From the NCBI RefSeq assembly GCF_030708455.1, contig NZ_JAUYWF010000009.1:1-64000 (forward strand): a DNA stretch of 64,000 nt, read 5' to 3'. A program made the translations under genes and the position numbers. The DNA comes from Halomonas sp. SSL-5. GTDB taxonomy: Bacteria; Pseudomonadota; Gammaproteobacteria; Pseudomonadales; Halomonadaceae. Every line of letters begins with the position of its first letter. Position 1 is the stretch's first letter. A model generated the notes under the pieces. That model did not search any database. It had not been told where the DNA came from and was given only the letters and a program-made list of their open reading frames with translations. This document shows, piece by piece, positions 16,931-28,828 of the stretch.

Positions 16931-19900
16931 GGGACTGGGCCAACAGGCTGTTCAGGCTCGCCGCCTTGGGCTTCACCAGCCAGAAGTGGCGGGTGAAGTC
17001 GCCGAAGTCGTCGAGGATCGCGCGACCGCGCGCCGAGTCGGTCTCGGCGACGAACTCCTCGATGACCTCGCGCAGGTGGCGACGGTGGGCTTCCATGGCC
17101 TCGGTGTTGACGCGGTGGATCTCCACCAGCTCGTGGTTGTACTTGTCGACGAAGGAGCGATCCTCGTCGAGCACATAGGCGAAACCGCCGGTCATGCCCG
17201 CGCCGAAGTTGACCCCGGTCTCGCCGAGCACGGCCACCAGGCCGCCGGTCATGTACTCGCAGCAGTGGTCGCCGGCGCCCTCGATCACCGCGTGGGCGCC
17301 GGAGTTGCGCACCCCGAAGCGCTCGCCGGCGGTGCCCGCGGCGAACAGCTTGCCGCCGGTGGCGCCATACAGGCAGGTGTTGCCGACGATCGCCGTCTTG
17401 TGGCTCTCGAAGCGGCTACCCCTGGGCGGCGTGATCACCACCTTGCCGCCGTTCATGCCCTTGCCGACGTAGTCGTTGGCGTCGCCCTCCAGGTAGAGCT
17501 GCAGGCCGCGGGCATTCCAGACGCCGAAGCTCTGGCCGGCCACGCCGGTGAAGCGTGCGGTGACCGGGGCGTCCTCGAGTCCCGCCTCGCCGTAGCGCTT
17601 GGCGATGGCGCCGGAGGTGAGCGCGCCCACGCTGCGATCACAGTTGGTGATGGTGAAGGCGAACTCGCCGCCGCTCTTCTGCTCGATGGCATCGGCCAGC
17701 GCCGCCAGCACTTCCTGGTTCTTGGCACCCGGGTCGTGGGGCACGTTGCGGCTCACCTGGCAGAACTGCGGTGCGTCCTCGGGCACGTGGTCGTTGCCGA
17801 GCAGCGGGGACAGGTCCAGCTTGCGCTGGGAGGCGGTCACGCCCTCGATCGCCTCGAGCAGGTCGGTGCGGCCGATCAGGTCGGTCAGCTGACGCACGCC
17901 GAGCATCGCCATCAGCTCGCGCACCTCCTCGGCGATGAAGCGGAAGTAGTACTTGACCATGTCCACGGTGCCGCGGAAGTGCTCGCCACGCAGGTAATCA
18001 TCCTGGGTGGCCACGCCGGTGGCGCAGTTGTTGAGGTGGCAGATACGCAGGTACTTGCAGCCCAGCGCCACCATCGGCGCGGTGCCGAAGCCGAAGCTCT
18101 CGGCGCCGAGGATCGCCGCCTTGACCACGTCGAGGCCGGTCTTCAGGCCGCCGTCGGTCTGCAGGCGGATCTTGTCGCGCAGGCCATTGATGCGAAGCGC
18201 CTGGTGCACCTCGGGCAGGCCCAGCTCCCAGGGAGAGCCGGCGTGCTTGATGGAGGTGATGGGGCTCGCCGCGGTGCCGCCGTCGTAGCCGGAGACGGTG
18301 ATCAGATCGGCATAAGCCTTGGCCACGCCGGTGGCGATGGTGCCGATACCGGGCTCGGAGACCAGCTTCACCGACACCTGGGCGTCGGGGTTGACCTGCT
18401 TGAGGTCGAAGATCAGCTGCGCCAGGTCCTCGATGGAGTAGATGTCGTGGTGCGGCGGCGGCGAGATCAGGGTCACGCCGGGCACCGCGTAGCGCAGCCG
18501 GGCGATCAGCTCGTTGACCTTGCCGCCGGGCAGCTGGCCCCCCTCGCCGGGCTTGGCGCCCTGGGCCACCTTGATCTGCAGCACCTCGGCATTGACCAGG
18601 TAGGCCGGCGTCACGCCGAAGCGGCCCGAGGCGATCTGCTTGATCTTGGAGGAGCGGATGGTGCCGTAGCGGGCCGGGTCCTCGCCGCCCTCGCCGGAGT
18701 TGGAGCGCCCGCCGGACTCGTTCATGGCCTGGGCCAGCGCCTCATGGGCCTCAGGCGACAGCGCGCCCAGCGACATGCCGGCGCTGTCGAAGCGCGGTAG
18801 CAGCTCCTCGACCGGCTCCACCTCCTCGAGGGACAGCGGCTCGGCGGCCGGCTTGAGCCTGAGCAGGTCGCGCAGGGTGGCGGGGGCGCGCTCGTTGACC
18901 AGCGCCGCGAACTTCTTCCACTTGGCGTAGCTGCCCTCCTGCACCGCCTCCTGCAGCGACTTGACCACGTCGGGGTTGAAGGCGTGGTACTCGTGGCCGT
19001 GCACGTACCTGAACAGGCCACCCTGGCTGATGCCCTTGCGCGGGATCCAGGCGTCGCGGGCGAGCAGCTCCTGCTGCAACTGCAGCTCGGTGAAGCCGGT
19101 GCCCTGGATGCGCGAGGCCATGCCCGGGAAGCACAGCGCCATCACCTCGTCGTCGAGGCCCACCGCCTCGAACAGCATGGAGCCGCGGTAGGAGGCGAGC
19201 GTCGAGATGCCCATCTTGGAGAGGATCTTGAACAGCCCCTTCTGCAGCCCCTTGCGGTAGTTCTCGCGGGCATCGGCAGGGTTGCCCACCAGCTCGCCGG
19301 TGCGGTGCATGTCCGCCATCACCTGGTAGGCGAGCCACGGGAAGACCGCGGTGGCGCCGACGCCGAACAGCACCGCCATCTGGTGGGCGTCACGGGCGTA
19401 GCCGCTCTCCACCACGATGTTGCAGCGCGGACGCAGGGCCAGCCGACCCAGGTGGTGGTGCACGGCGCCCACCGCCAGGGCGGCGTGGATCGGCAGCTCG
19501 CCCTTCTCGAGGTCGGCATCGGAGAGCACCAGGATCACCTTGCCCGCCTGCACCGCCTCCTCGGCCCCGCGGCAGAGCTCGCGCAGCGCCGCCTGCAGGC
19601 CATGCCGCTCGGGGTCGTAGGCCATGCGCAGGCGGTGGCTGGCGTAGGCCGGGTCCTCCTGCTCCACCAAGGCGGTGAACTTGCGCGGCGAGAGGACCGG
19701 CGTGGTCAGGATGATGCGGTGGGCGTGCTCCGGGGTCGCCTTGAAGACGTTGCGCTCGGCGCCGATGCAGGTCTCCAGCGACATCACGATCGCCTCGCGC
19801 AGCGGGTCGATGGCCGGATTGGTGACCTGGGCGAACTTCTGCCGGAAGTAGTCGCTGAGCACCCGCGGCTTGGCGGAGAGCACCGCCATGGGGGTGTCGT

Positions 19901-21365
19901 CGCCCATGGAGCCCACCGCCTCCTGACCACTCTCGCCCAGCGGGCGCAGCAGCAGGTCGCGCTCCTCGAAGCTGACCTGGAACATCTTCTGGGCCACCGC
20001 CAGGGCGTCGGCGTCCATGGTGTGGAAGCTGGCAAGCTCGGTGAGCGCCGACTCCAGATACTGCGCCTCCTGCTTGAGCCAGCGCTTGTAGGGGTAGGCC
20101 GACTTGAGGCGCTCATCGATGTCGTCGGTGTGCAGCACCTCGCCGGTCTCGGTGTCCACGGCGAGCACCTGGCCCGGCCCCACGCGGCCCTTGGCCACCA
20201 CGTCCTCGGGCTGGTAGGCGTAGGTACCGATCTCCGAGGCCAGGGTGATGAAGCCGTTCTTGGTGATCACCCAGCGTGCCGGGCGCAGGCCGTTGCGGTC
20301 GAGCATGCACAGCGCCTGGCGGCCATCGGTCATGACCACCCCGGCGGGGCCATCCCAGGGCTCCACGTGCATGGAGTTGTACTCGTAGAAGGCGCGCAGC
20401 TCGGCATCCATCAGCTCGACGTTCTGCCAGGCCGGCGGCACCATCATGCGCACCGCGCGATGCAGCTCCATGCCGCCCATCAGCAGCACCTCGAGCATGT
20501 TGTCCATGCTCGAGGAGTCGGAGCCCACGGTGTTGACGATCTCGTCGAGCTCGGCGATGTCGGGCAGTCGCTCGCAGGTGAAGTTCTCCTTGCGCGAGTT
20601 GGCCCAGCCGCGGTTGGCCTCGATGGTGTTGATCTCGCCGTTGTGGGCCAGCAGCCGGAACGGCTGGGCCAGCGGCCAGCGCGGCGCGGTGTTGGTGGAG
20701 AAGCGCTGGTGGAAGACGCAGATCGCCGTCTCCAGGCGCTCGTCGCCGAGGTCGTGGTAGAAGGCCGGCAGGTCCACCGGCATCACCAGCCCCTTGTAGG
20801 AGATCACCTGCTCGGAGAGCGAGCAGACGTAGAACTCGGACTCGCTGCTCAGCGCCTGCTCGGCGAGGCGGCGGGCCATGAACAGGTCGACCTCGAAGTG
20901 CTCGGGGCTGGTGTTCTTGCCCGGCTCCACGAACAGATGACGGATGCGCGGCAGGCACTCGAGCGCCATGGGACCACAGACACTCGAATCCACCGGCACA
21001 TCGCGCCAGCCGCGGATCACCAGGCCCCGGGCGCGCAGCTCCCCCTCGAGCACCTCCGCGGCATGGGCGGCTCGAGCGTCGTCGTCGGGCAGGAACACCG
21101 CCCCCACCGCATATCGATCGCCCAGGGTGACCGCCAGCGCCTCCTCGGCCATGTCGCGCATGAACGCGTCGGGCAGCTGCAGCAGCAGGCCGCAGCCGTC
21201 GCCGGTCTTGCCGTCGGCGGCGATGCCACCACGGTGGGTCATGCAGGTCAGGGATTCGATGGCGGTGCGCAGCAGCTCATGGCTGGGGCGACCCTCCATG
21301 TGGGCGATCAGGCCGAACCCGCAGTTGTCGCGGAATTCGCCGGGCTGGTGTAGACCTCTGTTCAT
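16914..21365 (-). CDS. gltB: glutamate synthase [NADPH] large subunit
   Basis: A 1483-residue GOGAT alpha subunit (E. coli 1486 for the mature form) making two glutamates from glutamine and 2-oxoglutarate. The N-terminal glutaminase domain begins at Cys15 after a 14-residue propeptide ([14 protein letters not shown]), as known for this family. Central and FMN-binding synthase domains cover about 430-1180; the 3Fe-4S cysteines lie in the [13 protein letters not shown] segment near 1118. The C-terminal GXGXG beta-helix (about 1220-1460) contains the repeated Gly-rich motifs. Its last codons are the source of the tandem repeat that follows. Confidence 0.98.
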
Positions 21366-21881
21366 TGGCGCGCCTCGGAAAAGTGGTTTTCTTGACAGGA
21401 ATCTCGTGATATTTTTATCGGTTTTTTATTTCACGGAGACGGCGCGAATCCCGCGCCCACCTGCTTGGCAAAAGGCCGCCCAGCATAGCCAGCGCCTGCG
21501 CTGCAGCGCAATGGGACGCCCCCCTCCACCACTCGGAAACCATCGACAAATCCGATAGTTGCCAACGCTCCGCCAAACAAAAAACCCCGCCGCTCAATGA
21601 CTTGCAGTACGCATAAACGCGCAGCCAACGATTAGGGAAAAGCACTAGACTTTAGTCGCATTTTTGCCAAAGAGGCCATGCCGATAGCGCATAAGGCATG
21701 CCAATCGAGCGATTCATGGTCGCTGCCGGTGCCGTTATCAGGAGCATAGACGACGAACGCCCGCACCGAGATGGCGCGGGCGTGACAATCGAATGAAGCA
21801 TTGGAGAGAGTGGAGCCACACGGGTCGCCGCACCGCTCGAGGCTTTTCGGGCGACAGCCAATGGAAAGCGAGGCCCTGGAC
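21366..21881 (-). other. 516-bp spacer between aroB and gltB, no gene seen
   Basis: No reading frame here shows conservation; the open frames that cross into aroB are shadows. The part next to gltB (21390-21430) is AT-rich and may hold the gltB leader and promoter on the minus strand, but no hexamer pair at good spacing was found. A TTGACA at 21392 reads on the plus strand and has no gene in front of it. The aroB-side half contains a candidate terminator. Confidence 0.5.
21757..21783 (-). terminator. candidate terminator of aroB
   Basis: An 8-bp inverted repeat ACGCCCGC / GCGGGCGT with an 11-nt loop lies about 100 bp after the aroB stop and is followed on the minus strand by TCGTCG. The weak U content makes this tentative. 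Confidence 0.4.
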
Positions 21882-22988
21882 TCAGCCGCGGGGGAACTGC
21901 TCGAGCAGGGCCTGGAGGGTCTCCAGGGGCGTGGCGTCATCCACGCAGGCGTCGCCCAGGGCGCGCAGCAACACCAGGCGCAGACGGCTGTCGACATTCT
22001 TCTTGTCGAGTCGCATGCGCGCCAGGAAGTCCTCTGGCGACATGGCGGCCGGGGCCTCCAGCGGCAGGCCCGCCACCCGCAGGATGGTGCGGACCCGCAG
22101 CACATCGCCCTCGCCGAGCCAGCCGAGCCGCGCCGACAGCTCGGCGGCCATCAGCATGCCGGTGCCCACGGCCTCGCCGTGCAGCCAGTTGCCGTACCCC
22201 TGATGGGCCTCGATGGCGTGCCCGAAGGTGTGCCCCAGGTTGAGTAGCGCGCGCACGCCCTGCTCGGTCTCGTCCTCGGCGACGATCTCGGCCTTGAGCG
22301 CACAGCTGCGCTGGATGGCGCGGGCCAGGGCGGCCGGCTCCAGGTCGCGCAGCGCGGGCAGCGACCGCTCCAGCCAGGCGAGGAAGTCGGCGTCGCGGAT
22401 CAGGCCGTACTTGATCACCTCGGCCAGGCCGGCGGAGAGCTCGCGGGGCGGCAGCGTGTCGAGGGTGTCGGTGTCGATCAGCACCGCCCGGGGCTGCCAG
22501 AAGGCACCGATCATGTTCTTGCCCAGCGGATGGTTGACCCCGGTCTTGCCGCCCACCGAGGAGTCCACCTGGGCCAGCAGGGTGGTGGGCACCTGGATAA
22601 AGGCCACGCCGCGCTGGTAGCAGGCCGCGGCGAAGCCCACCATGTCACCGATCACCCCGCCGCCCAGGGCCACCAGGGTGCAGCGGCGATTGAAGCCCGC
22701 CTCGAGCAGGGCATCCCAGATGCGCGAGACATGCGCGAGATTCTTGGTGGCCTCGCCGTCGGGCAGCACCAGCTCGCGCACTTCGGCGTCGGCCGGCAGG
22801 GCGCTGCGGCATTGGGCAAGGTAGAGCGGCGCCACCGTCTCGTTGGTGACGATCATCACCTGGCGACCGGCCAGCCAGGGCGCCAGGGCCCCGGGCTCAC
22901 GGAGCAGGCCGGGGCCGATGTGGATGGGATAGCTGCGATCGCCCAGCGCCACCTCGAGGGTGTGCGGGCCGGAGAGGGTCTGGGTCAT
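21882..22988 (-). CDS. aroB: 3-dehydroquinate synthase
   Basis: A 368-residue NAD- and metal-dependent cyclase (E. coli 362) that makes dehydroquinate from DAHP, the second shikimate-pathway step. Conserved stretches are PDGEATKNL (near 77), [19 protein letters not shown] (near 106), [19 protein letters not shown] (near 133) and [12 protein letters not shown] (near 246) with a zinc-ligand histidine. It is 3 bp after the aroK stop and closes the pilMNOPQ-aroK-aroB cluster, an order also found in Pseudomonas and Vibrio. Confidence 0.97.
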   Translation of the reverse strand: MTQTLSGPHTLEVALGDRSYPIHIGPGLLREPGALAPWLAGRQVMIVTNETVAPLYLAQCRSALPADAEVRELVLPDGEATKNLAHVSRIWDALLEAGFNRRCTLVALGGGVIGDMVGFAAACYQRGVAFIQVPTTLLAQVDSSVGGKTGVNHPLGKNMIGAFWQPRAVLIDTDTLDTLPPRELSAGLAEVIKYGLIRDADFLAWLERSLPALRDLEPAALARAIQRSCALKAEIVAEDETEQGVRALLNLGHTFGHAIEAHQGYGNWLHGEAVGTGMLMAAELSARLGWLGEGDVLRVRTILRVAGLPLEAPAAMSPEDFLARMRLDKKNVDSRLRLVLLRALGDACVDDATPLETLQALLEQFPRG

Positions 22989-22991
22989 GGT

Positions 22992-23534
22992 TCAGGCCTT
23001 GGCTTGCAGGGGGTCGACCAGCCGTGTCACGCGGCGGACGATGTCGTTGACCACCGCACGCGGGCCGCGGCGATCGGTGCGCACCGTGAGGTCGGCGGTG
23101 GCACGGTAGAGCGGGTCGCGCACGCCGAACATCTCGCGCAGCACCGCCTCCTTGTCGGGGCGCTGCAGCAACGGCCGGTTGCGGTCCTTGGCGGTACGCT
23201 TGAGCTGCTGCTCCACCGTGGTGAAGAGGTAGATGACGGTGCCCCGCTCGCGCAGCATGCGGCGATTCTCCTCGCGCAGCACGGCGCCGCCGCCGGTGGC
23301 GATCACCACGCCCTCGCGATGGGTCAGCTCGTCGATCATCTGGGTCTCGCGGTCGCGGAAACCCGCCTCGCCCTCGACGTCGAAGATCCACGGGATATCG
23401 GCGCCGCAGCGCGCCTGGATCTCATGATCGGTATCCAGGAAGTCGCGAGAAAGTTCGGCCGCCAGGAGGCGGCCGATGGTGCTCTTGCCGGCCCCCATGG
23501 GGCCGATCAGTATCAGGTTGGGTAGTGCCAGCAT
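22992..23534 (-). CDS. aroK: shikimate kinase
   Basis: A 180-residue kinase forming shikimate 3-phosphate. The P-loop GPMGAGKS occupies residues 11-18, the shikimate-binding DTD is near 34-36 and the Gly-rich GGGAV segment is near 80-84. The start codon overlaps the pilQ stop as TGATG, giving translational coupling with the pilus operon. Confidence 0.97.
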   Translation of the reverse strand: MLALPNLILIGPMGAGKSTIGRLLAAELSRDFLDTDHEIQARCGADIPWIFDVEGEAGFRDRETQMIDELTHREGVVIATGGGAVLREENRRMLRERGTVIYLFTTVEQQLKRTAKDRNRPLLQRPDKEAVLREMFGVRDPLYRATADLTVRTDRRGPRAVVNDIVRRVTRLVDPLQAKA

Positions 23535-25645
23535 CAGCGAAGGGCCACACCGTCGTCCAGGATTCGAGGGGTAATGAATACCAACAACTCTACCTTGTCG
23601 TTGCTCTCCTGGGTATAGCGGAAGAGGTTGCCGAGCACCGGGATATCACCCAGGAAGGGCGTCTTGACCAGGTTCTGCAGTTCCTCGGTCTGCAGTATGC
23701 CGCCCAGCACCACGGTCTGACCATTGTCCACCAGCACCTGGGTCTCGATCTCGTTCTTGTTGATCGGAGGCTCCTCGCCGGGGTTGAACTCGCCGAAGGT
23801 GTCATTGGTGATCGCCACATCCATGATGATGCGATTATCCGGGGTGATCTGGGGCGTCACCTCCAGGGAGAGCACCGCCTCCTTGAAATCCACCGCCGAG
23901 GCGCCGCTGGCCGCCGCCTCGCGATAGGCCCGCTCCTGCCCCTGCTTGATCACCGCGGTGGTCTGGTTAGCGGTAATCACCCGCGGCTGGGAGATGGTAT
24001 AGCTCTTGCCATCGCTCTCCATGGCGCGCAGCTCCAGGTCGAGCAGCACATCGCCGGAGAGGTAGCCGAAGGCGAAACTGGTCATGCCGCCGACGCCACG
24101 GTCGGTCGAACCGAAATCTACCGCCAGTCCGCCAAGCCCGGAAATGGGGGTCCCATCCGAGGCACCACCAAGATCCAGGCGACCGCCGACGCGGCGATCC
24201 GGCGAGGAGGCCCCCCAGTTGACGCCCAGCTCGCGCGAGGCCGTCTGACCGGCGATGACGATACGCGCCTCGATCTGCACCTGGCGCACCGCAACGTCGA
24301 GGCGCTCCAGGGTATCCATGATGCTATCGATCTGGTCGGCGGTATCCTGGATCAACAGGGTATTGGTCCGCGGGTCCACCGCCACCTTGCCGCGCTCGGT
24401 CAGCAGGCCGAAGCCTGACTGGCCGCCACCGCGCAGCAGGGCGGCGATATCATTCGCCTTGGCGTACTTGACCTCGATGTATTCGGTCTCCAGCGGCGCC
24501 AGGGTCTCGAGCTGCTCGCGGGTCTGCAGTTCGAGCTGTTCCCGCTGGGCGAGCTCGGCGGCGGGCGCCACCACGATGACATTGCCGTCCTGGCGGCTGG
24601 CCAGGCCGTGGCTCTTGAGCACCAGGTCCAGCGCCTGGTCCCAGGGCACATCCTCGAGATTCAGGGTCACGCGACCCTGCACGCTGTCGCTGGCCACCAG
24701 GTTGAGGCCGGTGAAGTCGGCGATGATCGCCAGCACCGAGCGCACCTCGATATCCTGAAAGTTCAGCGTGATGCGCTCGCCGGTGTAGGGGAACTGCTCG
24801 CGCACCCGCTGCTCCTGCTGCTGGCGGGTGACCGGCTGGGCCTCGATGGTCAGCTGGCGGCCGCTCTGGGTGGAGACCATGGCGTAGTCGCCGCTGCCCT
24901 GGATATCGAGGGTCACGCCGTTGCGCCCTACCCGCGGGGTCACGCGCTGCAGCGGGGTGCCGAAATCGCTGACGTCGTAGACCTGGTCCAGGGAGGTGGG
25001 CAGGTCGACGTCCATCAGTTCGGCGGTGATGCGGTTGCGGCCACTCTCGCGCACCCGGGCATCGACGCCGGCGCGGTCGAAGGTGACGACCAGTCGACCG
25101 GCACCATCGCTGCCGCGGCGGAAGTCGATATCCTCGACGCTGGGGCCGCTGCTGACCGGCTGGCGCGGGGCCGGCTCGGACCGCGCGGCGGCTGACGTGG
25201 CGCTGGCCGTCGGGGTGGTGGAAGGGCTGGCGGCACGGGCGGCCACGCCGGTATCGGCGGCACCACCGCCGATGGCCAGGCGCAGGCGGTCGCCCTGCTC
25301 GCGAGTGTTGTAGGGCAGCGGCCCCTCGAGGTCGAATACCAGGCGGGTGCGCGAGCCGGCCTCCAGGGCGGTGACCTGCTGAACGCCGCCGATGCCCAGT
25401 GAGTAGCTGCGGCGATCGAGGCGGTTGTCGGTCTCCATCAGGTCGATGGTCAGCCGCGCCGGGTCATCGATTCGATACCCCCGCACCTCGGGCACCGAGC
25501 CGGCGAAGTCGAGATCGACCTCGAGCTCACCGCTGGCACCCTGCCGGAAGTCGAGGCCCTCGAGCGTCGAGGCCGCCAGGGCGGTTCCCGACACCGCCAG
25601 CATGGCGAGCAATACCGCGGCACGCTTGATGATGAGTGATCGCAT
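23534..25645 (-). CDS. pilQ: type IV pilus secretin PilQ
   Basis: A 703-residue outer-membrane secretin through which type IV pili exit. Signal peptide residues 1-24 (cut after ALA), two AMIN domains (about 30-120 and 165-270) that bind peptidoglycan, an N0/STN domain (about 300-370), N1, and the C-terminal secretin barrel with a VxPxL-type end ([10 protein letters not shown] followed by [13 protein letters not shown]). The chosen start [13 protein letters not shown] has positive charge then a hydrophobic core; the upstream extension to 25744 lacks a signal. It is the last pilus gene of the operon, directly overlapping aroK. Confidence 0.97.
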   Translation of the reverse strand: MRSLIIKRAAVLLAMLAVSGTALAASTLEGLDFRQGASGELEVDLDFAGSVPEVRGYRIDDPARLTIDLMETDNRLDRRSYSLGIGGVQQVTALEAGSRTRLVFDLEGPLPYNTREQGDRLRLAIGGGAADTGVAARAASPSTTPTASATSAAARSEPAPRQPVSSGPSVEDIDFRRGSDGAGRLVVTFDRAGVDARVRESGRNRITAELMDVDLPTSLDQVYDVSDFGTPLQRVTPRVGRNGVTLDIQGSGDYAMVSTQSGRQLTIEAQPVTRQQQEQRVREQFPYTGERITLNFQDIEVRSVLAIIADFTGLNLVASDSVQGRVTLNLEDVPWDQALDLVLKSHGLASRQDGNVIVVAPAAELAQREQLELQTREQLETLAPLETEYIEVKYAKANDIAALLRGGGQSGFGLLTERGKVAVDPRTNTLLIQDTADQIDSIMDTLERLDVAVRQVQIEARIVIAGQTASRELGVNWGASSPDRRVGGRLDLGGASDGTPISGLGGLAVDFGSTDRGVGGMTSFAFGYLSGDVLLDLELRAMESDGKSYTISQPRVITANQTTAVIKQGQERAYREAAASGASAVDFKEAVLSLEVTPQITPDNRIIMDVAITNDTFGEFNPGEEPPINKNEIETQVLVDNGQTVVLGGILQTEELQNLVKTPFLGDIPVLGNLFRYTQESNDKVELLVFITPRILDDGVALR

Positions 25646-25755
25646 GGTTCCCTTCCCCCCGCTTGACGCCGTTCCCCTGGAACGGCGATAGGCTTGCTGT
25701 GCTATTCGCTTTTTATGACTGGCCGTGGACCGTTTCCGGGCCAACCTGCCGTGTG

Positions 25756-26292
25756 TCAGGCGCCATCCTGGTCATTGAGCTCGAGGCGCGTGGTGCGCTC
25801 GATCCAGCCGCCACGCCCGGTCGGCACTACCTCGATCAGCTGCACCGTGGACGAGGTGATGCTGACGATGCGGCCGAAGTCGCTCCCCATATGGTTGCCG
25901 ACCCGCAGCCGATGGACCTGGCCATCCGGTGCACGTACCAGCGCCGAGGGTTGGCCGCTCTGGGTGAGGGTGCCCACCAGCCGCAATTCGCTGAGCTTGT
26001 AGGCCTCCAGCGTCTCCCTCTCGCGAGCCAGGTCGGGCGCCAGCTCCACGGAGCCCTGGGCCTGCTGCTCCGCCTCGGGCAGCCGCGGCACGAAGGGGCT
26101 GCGCAGGTCGGCCTCATCGTAGGGGACCGGTGCGTAGTCGGGTATCTCCGGCAGCTCCACAACGGGCGTCGGGCCAGGGTTGCTGCGGATATCGGCCAGG
26201 TCGCGATCGAGGCTGGCCAACTGCGGGTCGGCACAGCCGGCGATCAGCGCCAGGCCGGCCACGGCGAGGAACGCTTTCTGCCAGGCCATCAT
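25756..26292 (-). CDS. pilP: type IV pilus assembly lipoprotein PilP
   Basis: A 178-residue periplasmic lipoprotein. The lipobox LIAGC ends at Cys20. A disordered Pro-rich linker (about 35-75) leads to a beta-sandwich (about 90-170), which in known PilP proteins binds the PilQ N0 domain and the PilN-PilO dimer. The start overlaps the pilO stop by 4 bp. It links the inner-membrane alignment complex to the secretin. Confidence 0.94.
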   Translation of the reverse strand: MMAWQKAFLAVAGLALIAGCADPQLASLDRDLADIRSNPGPTPVVELPEIPDYAPVPYDEADLRSPFVPRLPEAEQQAQGSVELAPDLARERETLEAYKLSELRLVGTLTQSGQPSALVRAPDGQVHRLRVGNHMGSDFGRIVSITSSTVQLIEVVPTGRGGWIERTTRLELNDQDGA

Positions 26293-26912
26293 GAGCCGCC
26301 CTCCCCACTCTGCCGATAGCTGTAGGTGCGCGCCAGCATGGAGAGGCGCAGGTTCTGGCCATCTCCCCCCTCCGGCACCAGGGTCATGTCGTGCAGGGTG
26401 ACGATGCGTGGCAGCCCGGCCACCCCGGCCAGGAAGGCCGCGATGCGGTGATAGTCGCCGCGCACCTGGATATCGAAGGGCTGCTCGACGTAGTGCTCCC
26501 GCGCCGCGGTGCCGCGCAGGCGGATGTAATCGATGGTCAGCTGATTGTCGAGGGCGGTCTCGGTGATGTCGTCGATCAGCGCCGGAATCTCGGCACCGCT
26601 GGGCAGCATCTCGCGCAGCGTGTCCATGCGTGCCTCGAGCACGCCCATCTGCTCGCGCATGGCCTCGAGGTTGGCGGCCTGGGCCGCCTTGCTGCGGTAG
26701 TCGCGGATCAGCTGCGGCTCTTCGGCCCTGACCTGATCGAGCTGCTCCTTGGCGGGGCCGGCCAGGTACCAGTGCATGCCGAAGAAGGTCACGCCCAGCA
26801 GCACCAGGCAGAGCAGCAGCTGTAGCGACCAGGGCCAGATCCCGGCCTCCTTGATATCCAGTTCGCGCCAGTCCAGCTCACGCAGGCGGCGCATCTCGGC
26901 GTTGAGACTCAT
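26289..26912 (-). CDS. pilO: type IV pilus inner-membrane protein PilO
   Basis: A 207-residue bitopic protein: short cytoplasmic N-terminus, one membrane helix at about 28-48 (WSLQLLLCLVLLGVTFFGM), a coiled coil (about 55-110) and a ferredoxin-like periplasmic domain (about 115-200). It forms heterodimers with PilN within the PilMNOP alignment complex. Both ends overlap neighbours by 4 bp. Confidence 0.95.
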   Translation of the reverse strand: MSLNAEMRRLRELDWRELDIKEAGIWPWSLQLLLCLVLLGVTFFGMHWYLAGPAKEQLDQVRAEEPQLIRDYRSKAAQAANLEAMREQMGVLEARMDTLREMLPSGAEIPALIDDITETALDNQLTIDYIRLRGTAAREHYVEQPFDIQVRGDYHRIAAFLAGVAGLPRIVTLHDMTLVPEGGDGQNLRLSMLARTYSYRQSGEGGS

Positions 26913-27496
26913 GACCCCTCCTCCTCGGCTTCGCCTTGCGGTGCCTGGGCGGGCGTTTCGGGCATGCGCTGGCTCATGCTGAGGCTGAAGCTTCTGCGCT
27001 CTCCGCCTCCCTCGGCTTCCACCTCGGAGAGCACCGGCTCGGTGAAGGAGACCGCTGCCGCCAATCGACGCAGCTGGTCGGAGACCTGGCCGTTATCCTC
27101 GGCCCGGCCGGAGAGGCGCAGGCTGTCGCCCTGGCGATTGAGTTGGGTGTAATGCACGCCCTCCTCGAGGCTGGTGGTGAGGTCGCTCATCACGTGTACC
27201 GTCTGGGTGCGCCCGTTCTGCAACTCGGTAAAGACCCGCACCTGCTCGAGCATCTGCTCACGGATCTGCTCGAGCTCGCTGATCTCGCGAATGGCGGAGT
27301 CCAGCTGGCGGCTCTGGGCCTCGATATGGGCATTGCGCTGGCGCTGGGCCTCGGCCTCCTGTTCGTAGTACCAGGTCATGCCGTAGCCGCCACCGAGCCC
27401 GAGCAGCGCCGCCAGCCCCAGGGCCACATAGAAACGCTTGCTGCGTCGGGCGCGCTGCTCCTCTCGCCACGGCAGCAGGTTGATCTCGATGGTCAT
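26909..27496 (-). CDS. pilN: type IV pilus inner-membrane protein PilN
   Basis: A 195-residue partner of PilO. The N-terminus MTIEINLLPWREE contains the INLLPWR motif that docks into PilM. One membrane helix follows at about 22-42, then a coiled coil and a ferredoxin-like periplasmic domain. ATGA-type overlaps join it to pilM and pilO. Confidence 0.95.
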   Translation of the reverse strand: MTIEINLLPWREEQRARRSKRFYVALGLAALLGLGGGYGMTWYYEQEAEAQRQRNAHIEAQSRQLDSAIREISELEQIREQMLEQVRVFTELQNGRTQTVHVMSDLTTSLEEGVHYTQLNRQGDSLRLSGRAEDNGQVSDQLRRLAAAVSFTEPVLSEVEAEGGGERRSFSLSMSQRMPETPAQAPQGEAEEEGS

Positions 27497-28554
27497 GGGC
27501 GCACCCTCATTGCCAGGCCGCAGGCCGTGAGCATCGCCGGCGCATCGCCGGAGAGGGTCTGCACGTCGATGCGGTTGTTGACCTTCATGCGCGCCAGGGG
27601 GTTGGCGATGGAGACCTCCATGCCGCTCTCCTGGGCCAGGCGCTCGGCCAGCCCCGGGAGCACGCTGGAGCCACCGGCCAGCACCATGTGACGCACCTCC
27701 TGCTTGCGTCCGGCGGTGTAGTAGAGCTGCAGCGAGCGCCCCACCTGCTGGACCAGGGTGTCGAGAAAGGGGTCGAGGACACTGCGCTGGTAGTCATCCG
27801 GCAGGCCGCCACGCTTCTTGGCCAGGCCCGCCTCGTCGTAGCTCAGCCCGTAGCGATTGCGGATCTCCTCGGTGAGCTGCCGGCCGCCGAACACGGTATC
27901 GCGGCTGTAGACGACGCGACCCTGACGCAGCACATGGAAGGTATTCATGGTGGCACCGATATCGACCAGCGCCACGCAATCCTCCTCGCCACTGAGCGCC
28001 GGCAGCTGGTGGCGCACCTCGGTGAAGGCACGCTCCATGGCGAAGGTCTCGACATCCACCGCCGCCGGCGTCAGGCCGGATTGCATCACGGCATCGGTCA
28101 GCTGGCTGACGTCCTGCTGCCGACAGGCCACCAGCAGCACGTCCTGCTGGTCGGCGTAGCGGGCGTTGAGCCCCAGGCGCTGGAAGTCGAAGGCGACCTC
28201 ACTGAACGGAAAGGGAATGTGCTTGTCTGAATCGAGCTGGATGCGCGATTCGATCTCGTCGTCGCTGAGCGACGCCGGCAGCGTGAGGGTCTTGGTGATC
28301 GCCGCGCTGGCGGGCACCGACACCACCGCCTGGCGGCTGTGCGGCTTGGCCTGCTGAACGGCTCGGGTCAGGGCATCGACGACCTCGCCCATGTCCTGGA
28401 TGCGCCGCTCGACCACCGCGCCCTCGCGCAGCGGCCTGACGGCATAGCTCTCCACCTGATAAGTGGCGCCAGCTCGCCGGAGTTCCACTAGCTTGACCGT
28501 GGCCGAGGTGATGTCGACGCCGATCAGTCCCTTGCTGGATGCCATCAATCGCAT
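27493..28554 (-). CDS. pilM: type IV pilus actin-like ATPase PilM
   Basis: A 353-residue FtsA/actin-fold cytoplasmic protein that binds PilN's N-terminal peptide. The phosphate-1 loop (GLIGVDITSATVKLVEL, near 8-24), VDIGATMNTFHVLR (near 202) and the adenosine motif MVLAGGSSVLPGL (near 298) are visible. The start at 28554 was preferred since AGGA lies 5 bp ahead; a second ATG at 28545 is also possible. First gene of pilMNOPQ, divergent from mrcA as in Pseudomonas (ponA). Confidence 0.95.
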   Translation of the reverse strand: MRLMASSKGLIGVDITSATVKLVELRRAGATYQVESYAVRPLREGAVVERRIQDMGEVVDALTRAVQQAKPHSRQAVVSVPASAAITKTLTLPASLSDDEIESRIQLDSDKHIPFPFSEVAFDFQRLGLNARYADQQDVLLVACRQQDVSQLTDAVMQSGLTPAAVDVETFAMERAFTEVRHQLPALSGEEDCVALVDIGATMNTFHVLRQGRVVYSRDTVFGGRQLTEEIRNRYGLSYDEAGLAKKRGGLPDDYQRSVLDPFLDTLVQQVGRSLQLYYTAGRKQEVRHMVLAGGSSVLPGLAERLAQESGMEVSIANPLARMKVNNRIDVQTLSGDAPAMLTACGLAMRVRP

Positions 28555-28731
28555 CTCGGTCCTGCCCCTGCTGTCTCGTGCGGGCTATCGGTTGCGGCTT
28601 GCCCGCCTTGTCATGGCGCCTGCCTTACGAATGTCGGCAGGTCTCGATTGTTGTTCCCATCCTGTAGCATGAGGTTACATGATCTTGCCAATGGTCACAC
28701 GGTAAACCTTGGGCTTGCACCGTCAACGCTG

Positions 28732-28758
28732 GTGACCCCCGCCCCGGCTTCCTATAAT
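28732..28758 (+). promoter_or_regulatory. sigma-70 promoter of mrcA
   Basis: A perfect -10 TATAAT (28753-28758) lies 71 bp upstream of the mrcA start; the best -35 is GTGACC (4/6) at 15 bp. It sits in the 274-bp divergent pilM/mrcA spacer. No equally good hexamers were found for pilM. Confidence 0.5.
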
Positions 28759-28828
28759 GGCCGCGCAACCGGATCTCTCGTCATCGCATCACAACCGCTC
28801 CAGTTCCCTGCATGGACACCGCCACTTC

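Noticed and set aside
21392..21420. Plus-strand TTGACA and AT-rich stretch as a promoter
   Set aside because: No plus-strand gene lies ahead of it for over 7 kb, and no good -10 is found at 16-18 bp; it is more likely part of the gltB leader.
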